Part shown: in pieces, positions 18,691 through 28,817 of the stretch | How positions within the stretch are numbered: position 1 is the first letter of the stretch | Layout: each line of letters starts with the position of its first letter | NCBI RefSeq assembly: GCF_030272615.1 | Contig: NC_081409.1 | Coordinates: 24,756,406-24,820,405, forward strand | Length of the DNA stretch: 64,000 bases | Direction of reading: 5' to 3' | DNA from: Cryptomeria japonica | Lineage: Eukaryota > Streptophyta > Pinopsida > Cupressales > Cupressaceae | Made by a program: the position numbers and the translations under genes | Notes under the pieces: generated by a model | Seen by the model: only the letters and a program-made list of their open reading frames with translations | What the model was told of the DNA's origin: nothing | Database searches by the model: none

Positions 18691-19107
18691 TGATGCTCTA
18701 CAAAAAGGATTAGAAAATTTGTTTGATGGCAACACACACAAGAGCACAAGAAACAAATGTCAGTGTTAGCAACAAAAGATTATCCTAAACAGGCATAGCA
18801 AGAGAGATATTAAGCATGAAATAGAAAGCATACAAATATACAATAGATGAAACATACTCCTCCAAATGCTAGTAAAGATGCTCATAGTTGCTCCTCCCTT
18901 GTTCCTCTCCTCTCCAAGTTCCACATGAGTGTAGCTCTCAGCTTTTAGCACTAGCCATGGATGCCATATGGAGATTCAAGATGGTTGAAAATGATAAACA
19001 AATACTATGCAAGTGTAGATAGTGATTCTATGAAAAAGCTCTATGCTAATACCAGTATAACAACAATACCCTAATGCTTCCTTCCTTTGCTTGAGGAGAA
19101 GGGTTCT

Positions 19108-19121
19108 ATTTATAGAAGAAA
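19108..19121 (-). promoter_or_regulatory. TATA box of the E LTR
   Basis: The minus strand reads TTCTATAAATAGAACCC; the same sequence occurs in the right LTR near 38990-39003. It lies roughly 430 bp from the LTR end, in line with a U3/R boundary. Confidence 0.6.
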
Positions 19122-19860
19122 TGGGGAAATGAAGGGTTAAGATTGAGCAATCTTAACAAGGGTTAGGATTGAAAGATATTCAATCCATGTGAGACTTTCA
19201 ACCCAATCCCATGTTGACAAGTGTCACCATGAGGAGGCTTGAGAGGAGAGATGAGGAGCATTAAATGCTTGAGGGGACATGATGGTTACCCTAGGGGGTT
19301 GGGTTAGGGTTAGGTTAATGGATATTCTTTTTATCCAAGGGATAAATGAATGTGCAAGGGTTAAATGGTTACCTTAGTCAAAGAAATAAATGATTTGAAG
19401 TGACCCATGAGTCAAAATGATGGTTAAGTTAGAGGAAAGTCTCTAACCAAAGGTAAAAGGTGAGTTAACCATAAACGGTTATGCAAGAGTCTTTAATGGT
19501 TTGGAAGACTTTAGAGGTTAACCATTTGAAGACTTAAAACCTTAATTGCCTTTCAAAGACTTTGAGGGCTTTGAAAAGTGACTCCAAGTTGTTTAGGAAG
19601 GTGACAATATTTAGGGGGTGAATTAGGCTAATTAGAAGGAGTTAGAAGAATCTAGAAGGGATTTAGGCATGCAAGTGGATTTTGTAGGAGAATGCAAGTG
19701 GGAGGAATTTTGGGATTTTCAATTAAAATAAAATCATTTATGTCAATTAAATGGTGAAATTTGCATTTGGATAAATATTCAAATAAATATTAATTTATTT
19801 AAATGAGAAAAAGAAAGATAAAGTATTAAATGCTTGAGGACTTTGAGGGAAACCTTTAAA

Positions 19861-19990
19861 GGCTTAAGAAGACTCTAGAAGGAAGCCATTAAGTTTGAAG
19901 ACTTTAAGGGAAACCATTAAAGGCTTAAGAAGACTCTAGAAGGAAGCCATTAAGTTTGAAGACTTTAAGGGAAACCATTAAATGTTTCAA
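19861..19990. repeat. 61-bp tandem repeat in U3 of E
   Basis: Two nearly identical 61-bp units (ggcttaagaagactctagaa ... gggaaaccattaaa) start at 19861 and 19922, and a weaker third precedes them. The array also occurs in both right-hand copies (about 53200-53325 and 53740-53880). Tandem repeats in U3 often hold enhancer sites. Confidence 0.85.
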
Positions 19991-20349
19991 GTGGGTGAGG
20001 ATAAATAGGGTTTTAAATAAATTATTTATTTATTTAAAATAGTTGTGCAACTTGCATTTGTAGGAAAATTCAAGTGGGTGGAGGATAAAGGTGATTTAAA
20101 TAAATGTTAATTTATTTAAATGTGAGAGAAGATTTAATTAAACAAATATGATTTATTTATTTAATTAATGGTCCAAATTTGGTTAAGTTAATTAAATCAA
20201 ATAAATTGAATAATTTATTTAATTAATAGGAGAAGAGGGTTAAGATGAATTAATTAAATATTAATTTAATTAATTATTGATTGATGGTTAAGTAATCAAA
20301 TAAATACTAAATATTCATTTAATTAAGTGGATAGATTTATGTGACTACA

Positions 20350-20362
20350 TTTGCCCCTCTTT
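20350..20362 (-). other. Element E polypurine tract
   Basis: The minus strand reads AAAGAGGGGCAAA immediately before the 3' LTR start TGTAGTCAC. The same 31 bp (20350-20380) recur at 53690-53720. Confidence 0.9.
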
Positions 20363-22693
20363 GAGACGGTGTGATTTTATCGCGTCGTTTGAAAGAAAGA
20401 AAAATACGTGTGAAGAAATATGCCCCATAAATGTTAATTTAGTGGGTGGTATGCCCCCTCAAGAGATGGGTCGAAAAATTTCAAAAAATTGGGTGATCTC
20501 TCGAAAAAGAGAAAGAAGTGGAGGGGCGGTAGAATAAAAGAAATTAGCAATAATGGTGAAAGAATGGAAGAAAATAGAGTGAATATGGAGAAATGGCAAG
20601 CCAGTGAGTACTCGTAGGTTATGCAAGAGATACAATGCAAATGTGGTGTTGTGCTTTTGATTGATACTGTACAATTGATCAAAATTGGTTGGACAATCTG
20701 GTGCAATCGGTTTAATTGCCCTGGTTGAGTCAAAGCATGACAGTTGATGTCAGTTGTTCGCTTGGACAAGATAAAGTTTGAGTAAGTGAATTAAATTGAC
20801 CCGATGGTGGCTTAGACAATTGATGTAATTGCCCGATGAAGTCAAGGTATTTGAAGCAAAATACTTGTTGAGACTTAGACAATTGATGTAATTGTCCGTT
20901 ATGATTGTGTTTGATTGGTTGATCAATTGATAATGTGTGCATGTGATGGATGGTTGTCGTGAATCATAGTAGCCCCATTGAGACTAGGTCATTATGATAA
21001 ATGCTTGTTGTAGTCTAGGTTTGCCATAATTGATTACCTATTGAGACCCGAAGATAGTTGATCAGAGTATCTGTTGATAGTCTAGGTGTGTGTGAGTCGA
21101 TGTGCCTGTGTAGACAGAGTGACTTTCTTGATTGGATGGATGACTGAGGATGATGTAGGGTATGTGATATCGATTACCAAGATGGGGAGGGTGAGGGGGG
21201 GCTTCGATGTTAGATAGAAGAAATAGAGGACCTATGACTCATTCCTATGGAAGAAAAGGAAAATAGAGTATCCATTATCATTACTATGTATGCAAGATAT
21301 GTATCTATTATGAATGTATGGATGGATGGAATGCAACGGAATGCAATATATACAGATGAGATGGAATGATGATCCATAGTGCTTTATTTTCATCATTGAG
21401 TTTTAAAATGTTGTAAGAAAATACAAGCAACTTGACATAATGATTCAATATGACCTAAGTATTCCTTTCATGGATTTTGATATAGCAAGTTAATACAAGC
21501 AACTTGATATAATGGATCAAGTTGACCTGAGTATTGCTTGCAGAATAGACAAGGATTATCTCCTTTCATGCATGACTTGGAACATCCTCCTTGATCTTTT
21601 GTCGATCATACCCTGAGACAAGTTCATATCATAATAAGAGATAAATCATTATCGAGTGTGGATGGAGCATTGTACCTGCAAGCAAAACAACATATATAAA
21701 GAATAAAGAATATGGACCCTCGATAATGGTTCATGCTCATATGGTCGAGCTATATGTTGTAGTCAACAAGCCGTAGTGATCTATGATTGTATTTTTCATA
21801 TGATCACGTAACTTAGTGAACTTCCCACGTAGGCACCATTAGTAAATGCCCCAGAATTTCATCAGAATAATTAGCAGAAGACATACAAACAATGCTTAGG
21901 AACCATCCCAACCACTCTAATCACTCGTGGATATCCCGGAGTAGCGTAGGGACCTAATATATATATATATATATATGAATAACCTACAAATCAACCAAGT
22001 ATTTGATAGCTTAAATAGAATTTACTTGTCAAAGAAAATGGTATCATGTTTTTGTTTTGGTAAGGAAGGATGCATCCTTGTTAAATCAGTTTATGTGTTG
22101 ATGTTGGTTGTTTGGTCGATTTGATAAGTGATCATCATTTTGAGTATTTTACAATGTTTGTTTGGTATCAGCTCGGATGAGTATGTACAAGGTGTTGCTA
22201 TGTTTTTGTTTGATGTTTTTTGATATTTTTGGATTTTGGTGATTTTGAATGTTTTTGGTATTTTTTGAGACAGTTTTGAATGAAGAACCCAAAAAATCAC
22301 AAGTAATATAGAATCCACTTCCATAAATAGGTTAAGGTCATTGCCCCCAGTTTAAACATGACTATGAAAAAGTGGGATGCAAGACGCATGAAGTACTATC
22401 TTGGATTGCAGATCAATAACAAGCCACGGTTTTGGATTGATGGATGTGTGGATGTAAACGAATGTGATCACAACAAGTCTAAAAGACAATGGAGCCATAG
22501 CCTTTACAAGTGGTGCCTGTTTGCCAGGTTTTCACCATCACACTTACCCAAGGTGCCACTGGAGTGGTTGTTCACCGTTTGGATGTATGATTTTTCTTTA
22601 CTATTTTGATTTTTTGGTAATTTCTTCAGGACATTTTTTTGAATGTTTTTGGTGTTTTGCTGGTATGTATTGGAGGCTGACGCTCTATGAAGC
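20363..22693 (-). other. Element E 3' region between pol and PPT
   Basis: This 2.3-kb non-coding stretch contains degenerate repeats of gacaattgatgtaattg(c/t)ccg (about 20640-20900), two ~75-bp units built on aatacaagcaacttga(c/t)ataatg (about 21423 and 21494), and an AT dinucleotide run (about 21958-21975). A short EGF-like fragment lies at 22376-22590. No other coding signal is seen. Confidence 0.6.
22376..22590 (+). pseudogene. Decayed EGF-like exon fragment (possible receptor-kinase origin)
   Basis: One plus-strand frame reads FWIDGCVDVNECDHNKS, which matches the start of a calcium-binding EGF-like domain (D-V-N-E-C after a Gly-Cys), as found in wall-associated-kinase-type extracellular regions. 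In the next frame GAIAFTSGACLPGFHHH follows, matching the end of the same domain (C-L-P-G-F). A frameshift between them and missing cysteines show that it is dead. It is antisense to E, between its pol stop and PPT, so it was probably captured by the element or sits in an unrecognised insert. It is short, and similarity by chance cannot be fully excluded. Confidence 0.4.
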
Positions 22694-24060
22694 TTATGTA
22701 TAAAACCTTTTGAGGTGCATGCTGTTGATTGGATCTTCTAGCAGTTCTCCTTCTGAAGTAGCCAACTAATATGCCCCAGACCCAAAGATAGCAGTGATAA
22801 CATATGGACCCAGCCAGTTTGATTCAAACTTTCCCTGATGTTCTCGGTTGGGTTGGTTACAAGGATTTTCTTGAAGAACAAGATCACCTACCTCAAATGT
22901 ACGAGGTCAAACTCGATGATTATAGCTTCTGCTCATGTGTTGCTGATAGGCTTTGAGGTGATTGTATGCAGCTTGTTGTTTCTCATCAAGTAGCTCTAAG
23001 TCTTGAAGACGTGATAACCTGTAGGCTTCATCATCTATTAGATTATGCAAGGAAACCCATAGTGATGGTATCTCAACCTCAATAGGTAAGATAGCTTCTG
23101 CACCATAGACCAATGAGTAGGAAGTTGCACCTGTAGGGGTTCAAATACTAGTTCGATATGCCCGTAGTGCTGGATTTAATTGAACATGCCAATCACGGTC
23201 AGCATCATTGATTATCTTCTTGAGGATTCTCAATATGTTCTTGTTTGATTCTTTGGCCTGACCATTGCCCTATGGGTAATAGGGATTGGAAAAGCGGTGT
23301 TGGATGTGAAACTTCTCATAGAGTTCATAGACATCCCAATTTTTGAAAGGAAGACCATTATCTATGATGATGGACATGGGTACACCATACCAGTAGATGA
23401 TGTAATTAAGGATGAATGAGGTGATCTACTTGTTGGTGACTTGGGTAAGTGGAATAGCTTCGATCCACTTTGTGAAGTATTCGGTGGTGATGATAATGAA
23501 TTTGTGGCCATTGGATGAATATGGATGGATTTTACCCACAAGGTCAAGTCCCCATTGGAAAAAGGGCCATGGTGTTGTGATTGGTTGCAATTCCTGTGCT
23601 GGCACATGTATTAGGTCTCCATGAACTTGGCATTTCTTGCACTTTCTAACAAAATAGTAGGAGTCTTTTTCCATTGACGGCCAATAGTATCCAGTGCATA
23701 TGATCTTCTTGGCTAGTGACGGGCCACTTGAGTGAGTCCCACAAATTCCTTCATGTACCTCTTCCAAGGCCTTTGTTATCTAATCTTGTTCTAGACATCG
23801 AAGGAGAGTACCATCAAGACTACGTCAGTATAGGGTCTCAACAATGATGGTATATGAGCGATTTGGCAAATGAAGATTTTACGTTGGTTATTCAATTGGT
23901 TAGGAGGAAGGGTGTGATCGTGAAGGTAGGTGTAGAACTCACTGTTCCATGGGGATTCAAAACTGACAAGGTGACATATCATCTCAGATTCGGGGATATC
24001 ATAAGTGGGAATTCAAAGCTGTTCGACCAAGAACTCATAGCGTGTTGAATTTTTCAGAAG
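22694..24060 (-). pseudogene. Element E integrase
   Basis: The HHCC zinc finger (GICGTHSSGPSLAKK to CKKCQ) lies around 23640-23767. The core domain begins WGLDLVGKIHPYSSNGHKF, with the second Asp in IIIDNGLPFKN (about 23360) and the Glu in AKESNKNILR, all identifiable. The C-terminal GPY/F-type module (KFESNWLGPYVITAIFGSGAY) and a terminal LKRFYT end at the TAA at 22694. Several stops and frame changes are present (for example after VTNK at 23426 and inside GAY-stop-LATS). It would insert element cDNA into the genome. The copy is close in sequence to the integrase of C at 54365-55690. Confidence 0.85.
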
Positions 24061-24500
24061 ATCTAGGAGAGATGAAATAGTAGCCATAGCATCAACAACT
24101 CGATTATGATCTTTTGTTATTTTCTCAAAGGTGATAGTTGTAAATGATGGCTTTAGATTGTCCACCATTTGCTTGTACAACATGAGTTTATCATCCTTGG
24201 TTTGATATTCATCTGTTTATTGTCGAATGACCAGTTGGGAGTCGCCATATACTTGTAGTTCTTGTAACTTCCATTGTATGGCTAGCCTGAGTCCTGTGAT
24301 CAAGGCCTCATATTCAGCTATGTTGTTTATGTATGGAAATGTGAGCCTGTAAGACTTCAAGATGCTATCACCTTGAGGTGTGATAAACAGAATGCCTGCC
24401 CCCAAGCCATGTCTAGTGTATGAACCATCAAAGTATAGTTTCCATGGTTGTGTTGTTGTGATCATGAATATCTCTTCATCTAGAAAATTGGAAATGAGAG
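24061..24500 (-). pseudogene. Element E second (archaeal-like) RNase H
   Basis: WKLYFDGSYTRHGLGAGILF has the first catalytic Asp (FDGS). NNIAEYEALITGLRLA carries the Glu and VYGDSQLVIRQ the second Asp. This extra RNase H between the usual RNase H and integrase is the hallmark of the Tat clade of plant Ty3/gypsy elements. A stop occurs after VIRQ (24217), probably a former Gln or Cys codon, and the domain continues to about 24070 (RVVDAMATISSLL). Confidence 0.85.
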
Positions 24501-25025
24501 GATGATTGCCTATGAGGGGAGCATTGGCCAATTGATCTGCAATAACTTGTCCTTTGATAGCCTTACGGTCCACATACTCGATATCAAATTCATTGAGAAT
24601 CATTACCCATTTGGCCAAGCGGCTTGTCAATGCTGCTTTGCTGAGTAAGTACTTGAGTGGATCTATCTTTGCAATGAGTTGTAATTCATGTGTTAATAGA
24701 TAGTGCCTCAATTTAGTAGCTACCAAGATTACTGCTAGGCAAGCTCGCTCAATAGGGGTGTAATTGAGTTCATAGCCAACCAGTGTGCGAGAGATGTAAT
24801 AAACAACACACTCTTTCCCTTCTGCATTGTGTTGTGCCAATAGTACACCCAATGTTGTACTTGTTGCTGAAATATAGAGCAATAGAGTCTTACTGGGATC
24901 TGGTGGGATCAACAATGGCATATTCATGAGATAATCTTTAAGCATCTGGAATGATTGCTGGCATCTAGCATACCACTGAAAGCAGATATTTTTGTGTAGC
25001 AGATGTGTAAAGGGGTGACACTTAG
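24501..25025 (-). pseudogene. Element E RNase H (gypsy type)
   Basis: The frame contains LLLYISATSTTLGVLLAQ, CVVYYISRTLVGYELNYTPIE and LKYLLSKAALTSRLAKW, the usual gypsy RNase H blocks. In the first block the catalytic Asp of the typical YLAVS/YIDAS motif is not obvious, as is common in Tat elements, which may explain why the clade acquired a second enzyme. It continues in frame into the second RNase H. Confidence 0.8.
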
Positions 25026-25960
25026 CTGCTAGTTATGCAGTGAATCTTCAAATGGACTGTAGCCACCATTGTAATGTCCTTAGCTGACTGATATTCTTTG
25101 GTGGTGGCATGTCCATGATTGCTTTGACTTTTGCTAGGTTGACCTCAATGCCTTTGCTTGAGACAATGTACCCTAGAAGCTTCCCTAAGGCTACTCCAAA
25201 GACACATTTCTTTGGGTTGAGTTGAACATGATATTGTTCCAATCTATCAAAGATTTTCTCTAATACTTCCAGATGACCTTCTCTTGTGAGTGATTTTGCT
25301 AGTAAGTCATCAACATAATCTTCCATTATGGTATGCATCATATAATGGAAGATAGTGGTCATTTCTCATTGATAGGTCACTCTTGCATTCTTTATATTGA
25401 AAGGTATTACATTCTAGCAGTATGTGCCCCATGGGCATGTGAAGGCTGTCTTATGTTGATCTTCTAGTGTGATCTTTATTTGATTATATCCTGAAAAACC
25501 ATCCATGAATGAAAGCATGACATGTCCTACCGTTAGGTCTACTATGATGTCGATATTTGGTAGGGGGAAGTCATCTTTAGGACACGCCTTGTTCAGATCT
25601 CTGAAGTCAGTACAAATATAGATGCCCCCATTTGGTTTGCCAATAGGCACAATATTGGAGATGCAATCTGCATAATCAATTGGTCAAATGAAACCAACAT
25701 CTAGGAGTTTCTTAAGTTCTGCTTTGACTAATACTGCAGTCTGAGGATGCATCTTGTGAAGCTTCTGCTTGACAGGTTGGGCTCCTTCTGCTACAGTGAG
25801 GTGATGCATGACTAAATCCGGATCAAGACCAGGCATGTCTGCATATGACCATGCAAATTTAATCTGGTGCTTCTGGAAGAATTCGATAAAATTGGGTTGT
25901 TCCTCTGAAGTTAAAAGAGATGCCATATGTATGTGGTGAGGAATTTCAGGAGTCCCCATG
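25026..25960 (-). pseudogene. Element E reverse transcriptase
   Basis: The domain starts with the pre-RT block (FAWSYADMPGLDPDLVMHHL), then AELKKLLDVGFI, the fingers motif PIGKPNGGIYICTDFRDLNK, SFMDGFSGYNQIKI and the catalytic YVDD at 25306-25317. The thumb follows (LGYIVSSKGIEV). Breaks are stops near 25684, 25414 (after PWGTYC), 25365 and 25048, so it is inactive. It synthesised cDNA from element RNA. Confidence 0.88.
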
Positions 25961-27686
25961 TTGTATTCTTTTGTTTCCTCAATCAGAATCGTTGATCATT
26001 CCTGTTGTATACTAGAGGGGAGAATTTCAAACCTTTCATCCTCAGGCACCTCAGAGAGGTTTTTGCCTTTGGATACGCTCTTTCTTTTTACTTTTGTGGG
26101 ATCAAACAGTGCCACAGTGTGGTTTTCACTAGAAAATCCATGTTTTATTGTTATATTTTTGCAGGTAAAAGGTTTGGCATTCGCCCCAAAGTATGTTGCA
26201 CTATTAAGTTATATGGTGAATCTAGCTTTGTGATCCTCACTTGGTATGTTATCCCGTAGTTCCAAAAAGTCAATGATCACCTCATCATTTTAGAAGTGGT
26301 CAAGGCATGGGGGTTACGTTGGTTCCACTCGATGAGTTCAAGATGGATAATGGCCATTACCTCATCGATCAGGTTAAGTTCATGAGATGTTTTAGTGAGG
26401 GTCAAGACGTTGTGGTGAAGGTAGTTGATGGTACTCTCCCTATCAGAATCAGGCGTAGGGTCTGTGGAAGATGTTTCCAGTTCAGGAACCCAAGAGGTTT
26501 TAATCTACGCTTCTCCATAAACAGGGATGTCTTTGTGAGGTGGAGGGGGTGACATGTCTTCCTCATTTGAAGTATTTAGATGTACTGAATCAAATTCCCA
26601 CTCATGTGAGTCAATCTTTGAGTCACTTTCTAGGATCGGGTTGCTATACCATACTGGGATATCCTTTGAGTTAAAAACTGTAGGTGTGATTGGCTAATGT
26701 ACCTAGATAGATAAAATGATTGGTGATACAGGAAGAATTATGGGATCAGAGAATCCGATACAGGGAGTATCGGCGTTGTTGACTCTACTGTGTCTACTGG
26801 AATTGTTGGTGTTGTTGATACTGTGGGGAATTCTGATATAGTTGTTGCTTCTAATGGTACTATTGATGTTATTGTTGTTGCTAATAGGGTGGCTGGTTTG
26901 ATGGGTGGAATGATTGGTGTTGTGGATGGTTTTTCTGAGATTTTTAGTCTTAATGGGGCAGTTGCTATGGTTTTGGATACTGCTTTTATAATGAGAGGTG
27001 GCCTCTTTGTAATAGGCTGATAGAGTGGTTTGTTGGGTTTCCCTTTGAATATGAGTTTAGGCAAGATCTCCTTTTGAAATCCTAGTCCTGTGTTATCTTT
27101 GGGCTTCAATTCTGGCTGTAGTGGCTCATGTTGCCCTTGTTTACAAGGTCCCAAAGCACTTTGACCATCATAACTCATTCTTTGCATAATGAGAAGGCCC
27201 TTTCCATATTGATATGTGGAAAGCTTAGCTTGTGGAATGTCCGTTGTGATAGGATCTTTATAGATCCATTCTGCTAAGTCCTCATCTATAGTCTCTTATT
27301 CTTGAATCTTTCTAAGGATGAAAGGTGTTAAAGTGCATGCTGGTGTGACCAGTGGTGTATGAAGTAACTATTGAGGTTTACCATGAGTTCTTAGAGAAGT
27401 GGGCATTTGTCCAACACAAAAGAGTTGGCTTAGATTGTACTCTCCAGGACCTTCCTCTGCTATTTTCATCTTGAGCTTCTCTTGCTTGGGTATAGTGGTG
27501 TTTGAACTAGAAAGAGATGCTGGACTTACATATGAGGTTTATGAGATGGCTTCTCTATTGTTGGGAATGGTAATCTCTGGTTGACGACTTATATTGTGAC
27601 AATATGCAAAGGGGTTTACATCTCCCATGATTGTAATTTCTACACCATTATGCGGGAACTTGATACACTGATGGTAAGTGGATGGA
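25961..27686 (-). pseudogene. Element E protease-RT linker, decayed
   Basis: The clearest open part is 26738-27187, a Thr/Pro/Ile-rich low-complexity stretch (ATTITSIVPLEATTISEFPT). The segment next to the F insertion (PSTYHQCIKFPHNG) is the C-terminus of the protease region and joins exactly to the part beyond F. Many stops and frame changes occur around 25960-26700. No catalytic motif is visible. Confidence 0.65.
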
Positions 27687-27691
27687 ATGGC
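27687..27691. other. Target-site duplication of F (left)
   Basis: atggc here and again at 34332-34336 flank F exactly. Removing F and one copy restores the Tat protease C-terminus of E across the junction (HAMQAI then PSTYHQ). Confidence 0.92.
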
Positions 27692-28761
27692 TATTGGTAT
27701 TTTGGTATGGTTTTGTCATTGATGTCAACACCTACTGAAACACTAGCACTTTGGAGATCCAAAAACATTCTTCAGCAAGCAAGTAACTATTGTACAACTA
27801 TTGGTATATAGCTCACCGGTAGGATATAATGTTCACCGGCACTTGGAATGATATAGAAGACACTTGATAATGTCAAAGACATCATGTGGACATGTTGTTT
27901 TGAAGAATTGATCATTGGTATATTCATAATTGCATATTTGCTTTTACCGACAAATAGGTCCAAGGTTATCTAGGGTTACACCAGTAGGTTTATCATTTCC
28001 AGATCAGCATGGCACGCTATGGAGATGATTTATTATTGTTGTAAATGCATTAAACTGACATATTTAATCGGTTATTACATCGGATATTATATTGTATATA
28101 AAATGTTTTTATTGTAATATCTTGTAGAGCCGACCTACTAAAATTGGTCTTAGGTTATGGTATAAATGTAAGATCTTATTTGTAAGATCGAATGTGGAAT
28201 GCGAAAAAGAATTATGTGAAGGTATATGCAAGATTAAGTAGAGGTATACACAAAGACATCATTTGAAGATGAAGCTAGGTTTTTTTAGAAGCATATCAGC
28301 ATTACACCAGTACTGAATCCAACATATGAAGATGCTATTTTGTGTAGTACATTCTTATTGGATTTAACCATCCAACTGTAGTCAGTGTGACTCCCATTTT
28401 GTGATTGAGCAGTGAGCTCTAGGCTGTTGGCCTTTTTGCATGTGCAGACCCCATTTATGTACACTTACTATCTACAGTAGTATCATCTGATTGTGGGTAA
28501 GGTTTCCCACTGTGATTTTTCCCCTTATAGGGTTTCCACGTACAAATATTGGTGTTATGTGTTGTGGATGACTCTATGTTCAAGTTTCATGCATTAATCT
28601 TTACCAGTATAGCAATTTACTTTTAACACTGTCTACCAGCACACTTAACTAGTTTACCGGTATTAAGCATTAAGTTGGTTAATTGGTTTTTGGTTTAAAT
28701 TCATTAGACAACTGATTCACCCCCCCCCCCCCCCCCTCTTAGTTGTCTCTGGGACCTAACA
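27692..28761 (+). repeat. Element F 5' LTR (1070 bp)
   Basis: It starts tattggtattttgg (TG decayed to TA; the 3' LTR has tgttgg) and ends cctaaca. A plus-strand TATA box (GGTATAAATG) lies near 28157-28166. A long poly-C run (28723 onward, about 18 C) accounts for most of the 6-bp length difference from the other LTR. Confidence 0.93.
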
Positions 28762-28763
28762 AT

Positions 28764-28775
28764 TGGTATCAAAGC
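28764..28775 (+). other. Element F primer-binding site (initiator tRNA-Met, one mismatch)
   Basis: TGGTATCAAAGC follows the LTR end by two bases. It differs from the standard TGGTATCAGAGC by one G-to-A change, likely decay. Confidence 0.85.
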
Positions 28776-28817
28776 TTAGTCCTCTTTTGCAGAAGTTTAA
28801 CAACTTGAGGAGATCCA

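Larger units (their letters stand above)
18691..20349 (-). repeat. Element E 3' LTR (left copy, 1659 bp)
   Basis: Its ends are tgatgctctac and gactaca on the plus strand (TGTAGTC...AGAGCATCA on the minus strand). It aligns with 38606-39505 plus 52961-53689, except for its first 29 bp, which the other copy lacks. It contains a 61-bp tandem repeat (about 19861-19990), AT-rich taattaat blocks, and a minus-strand TATA box (CTATAAATAGAACC, about 19108-19121). Confidence 0.9.

Noticed and set aside
18720-18730. Alternative start of the E LTR at tgtttgatgg
   Set aside because: Both LTR copies share sequence from here, but only a start at 18691 gives a matching TSD (ataac) and rejoins the frame of C.
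22358-22703. Intact host gene with an EGF domain
   Set aside because: Only a fragment of one domain is visible, broken by a frameshift and lacking most cysteines, with no neighbouring exon.
26790-27020. Plus-strand Val/Ile-rich ORF
   Set aside because: It is the reverse complement of the Thr/Pro-rich linker of E, which fits the surrounding minus-strand pol.
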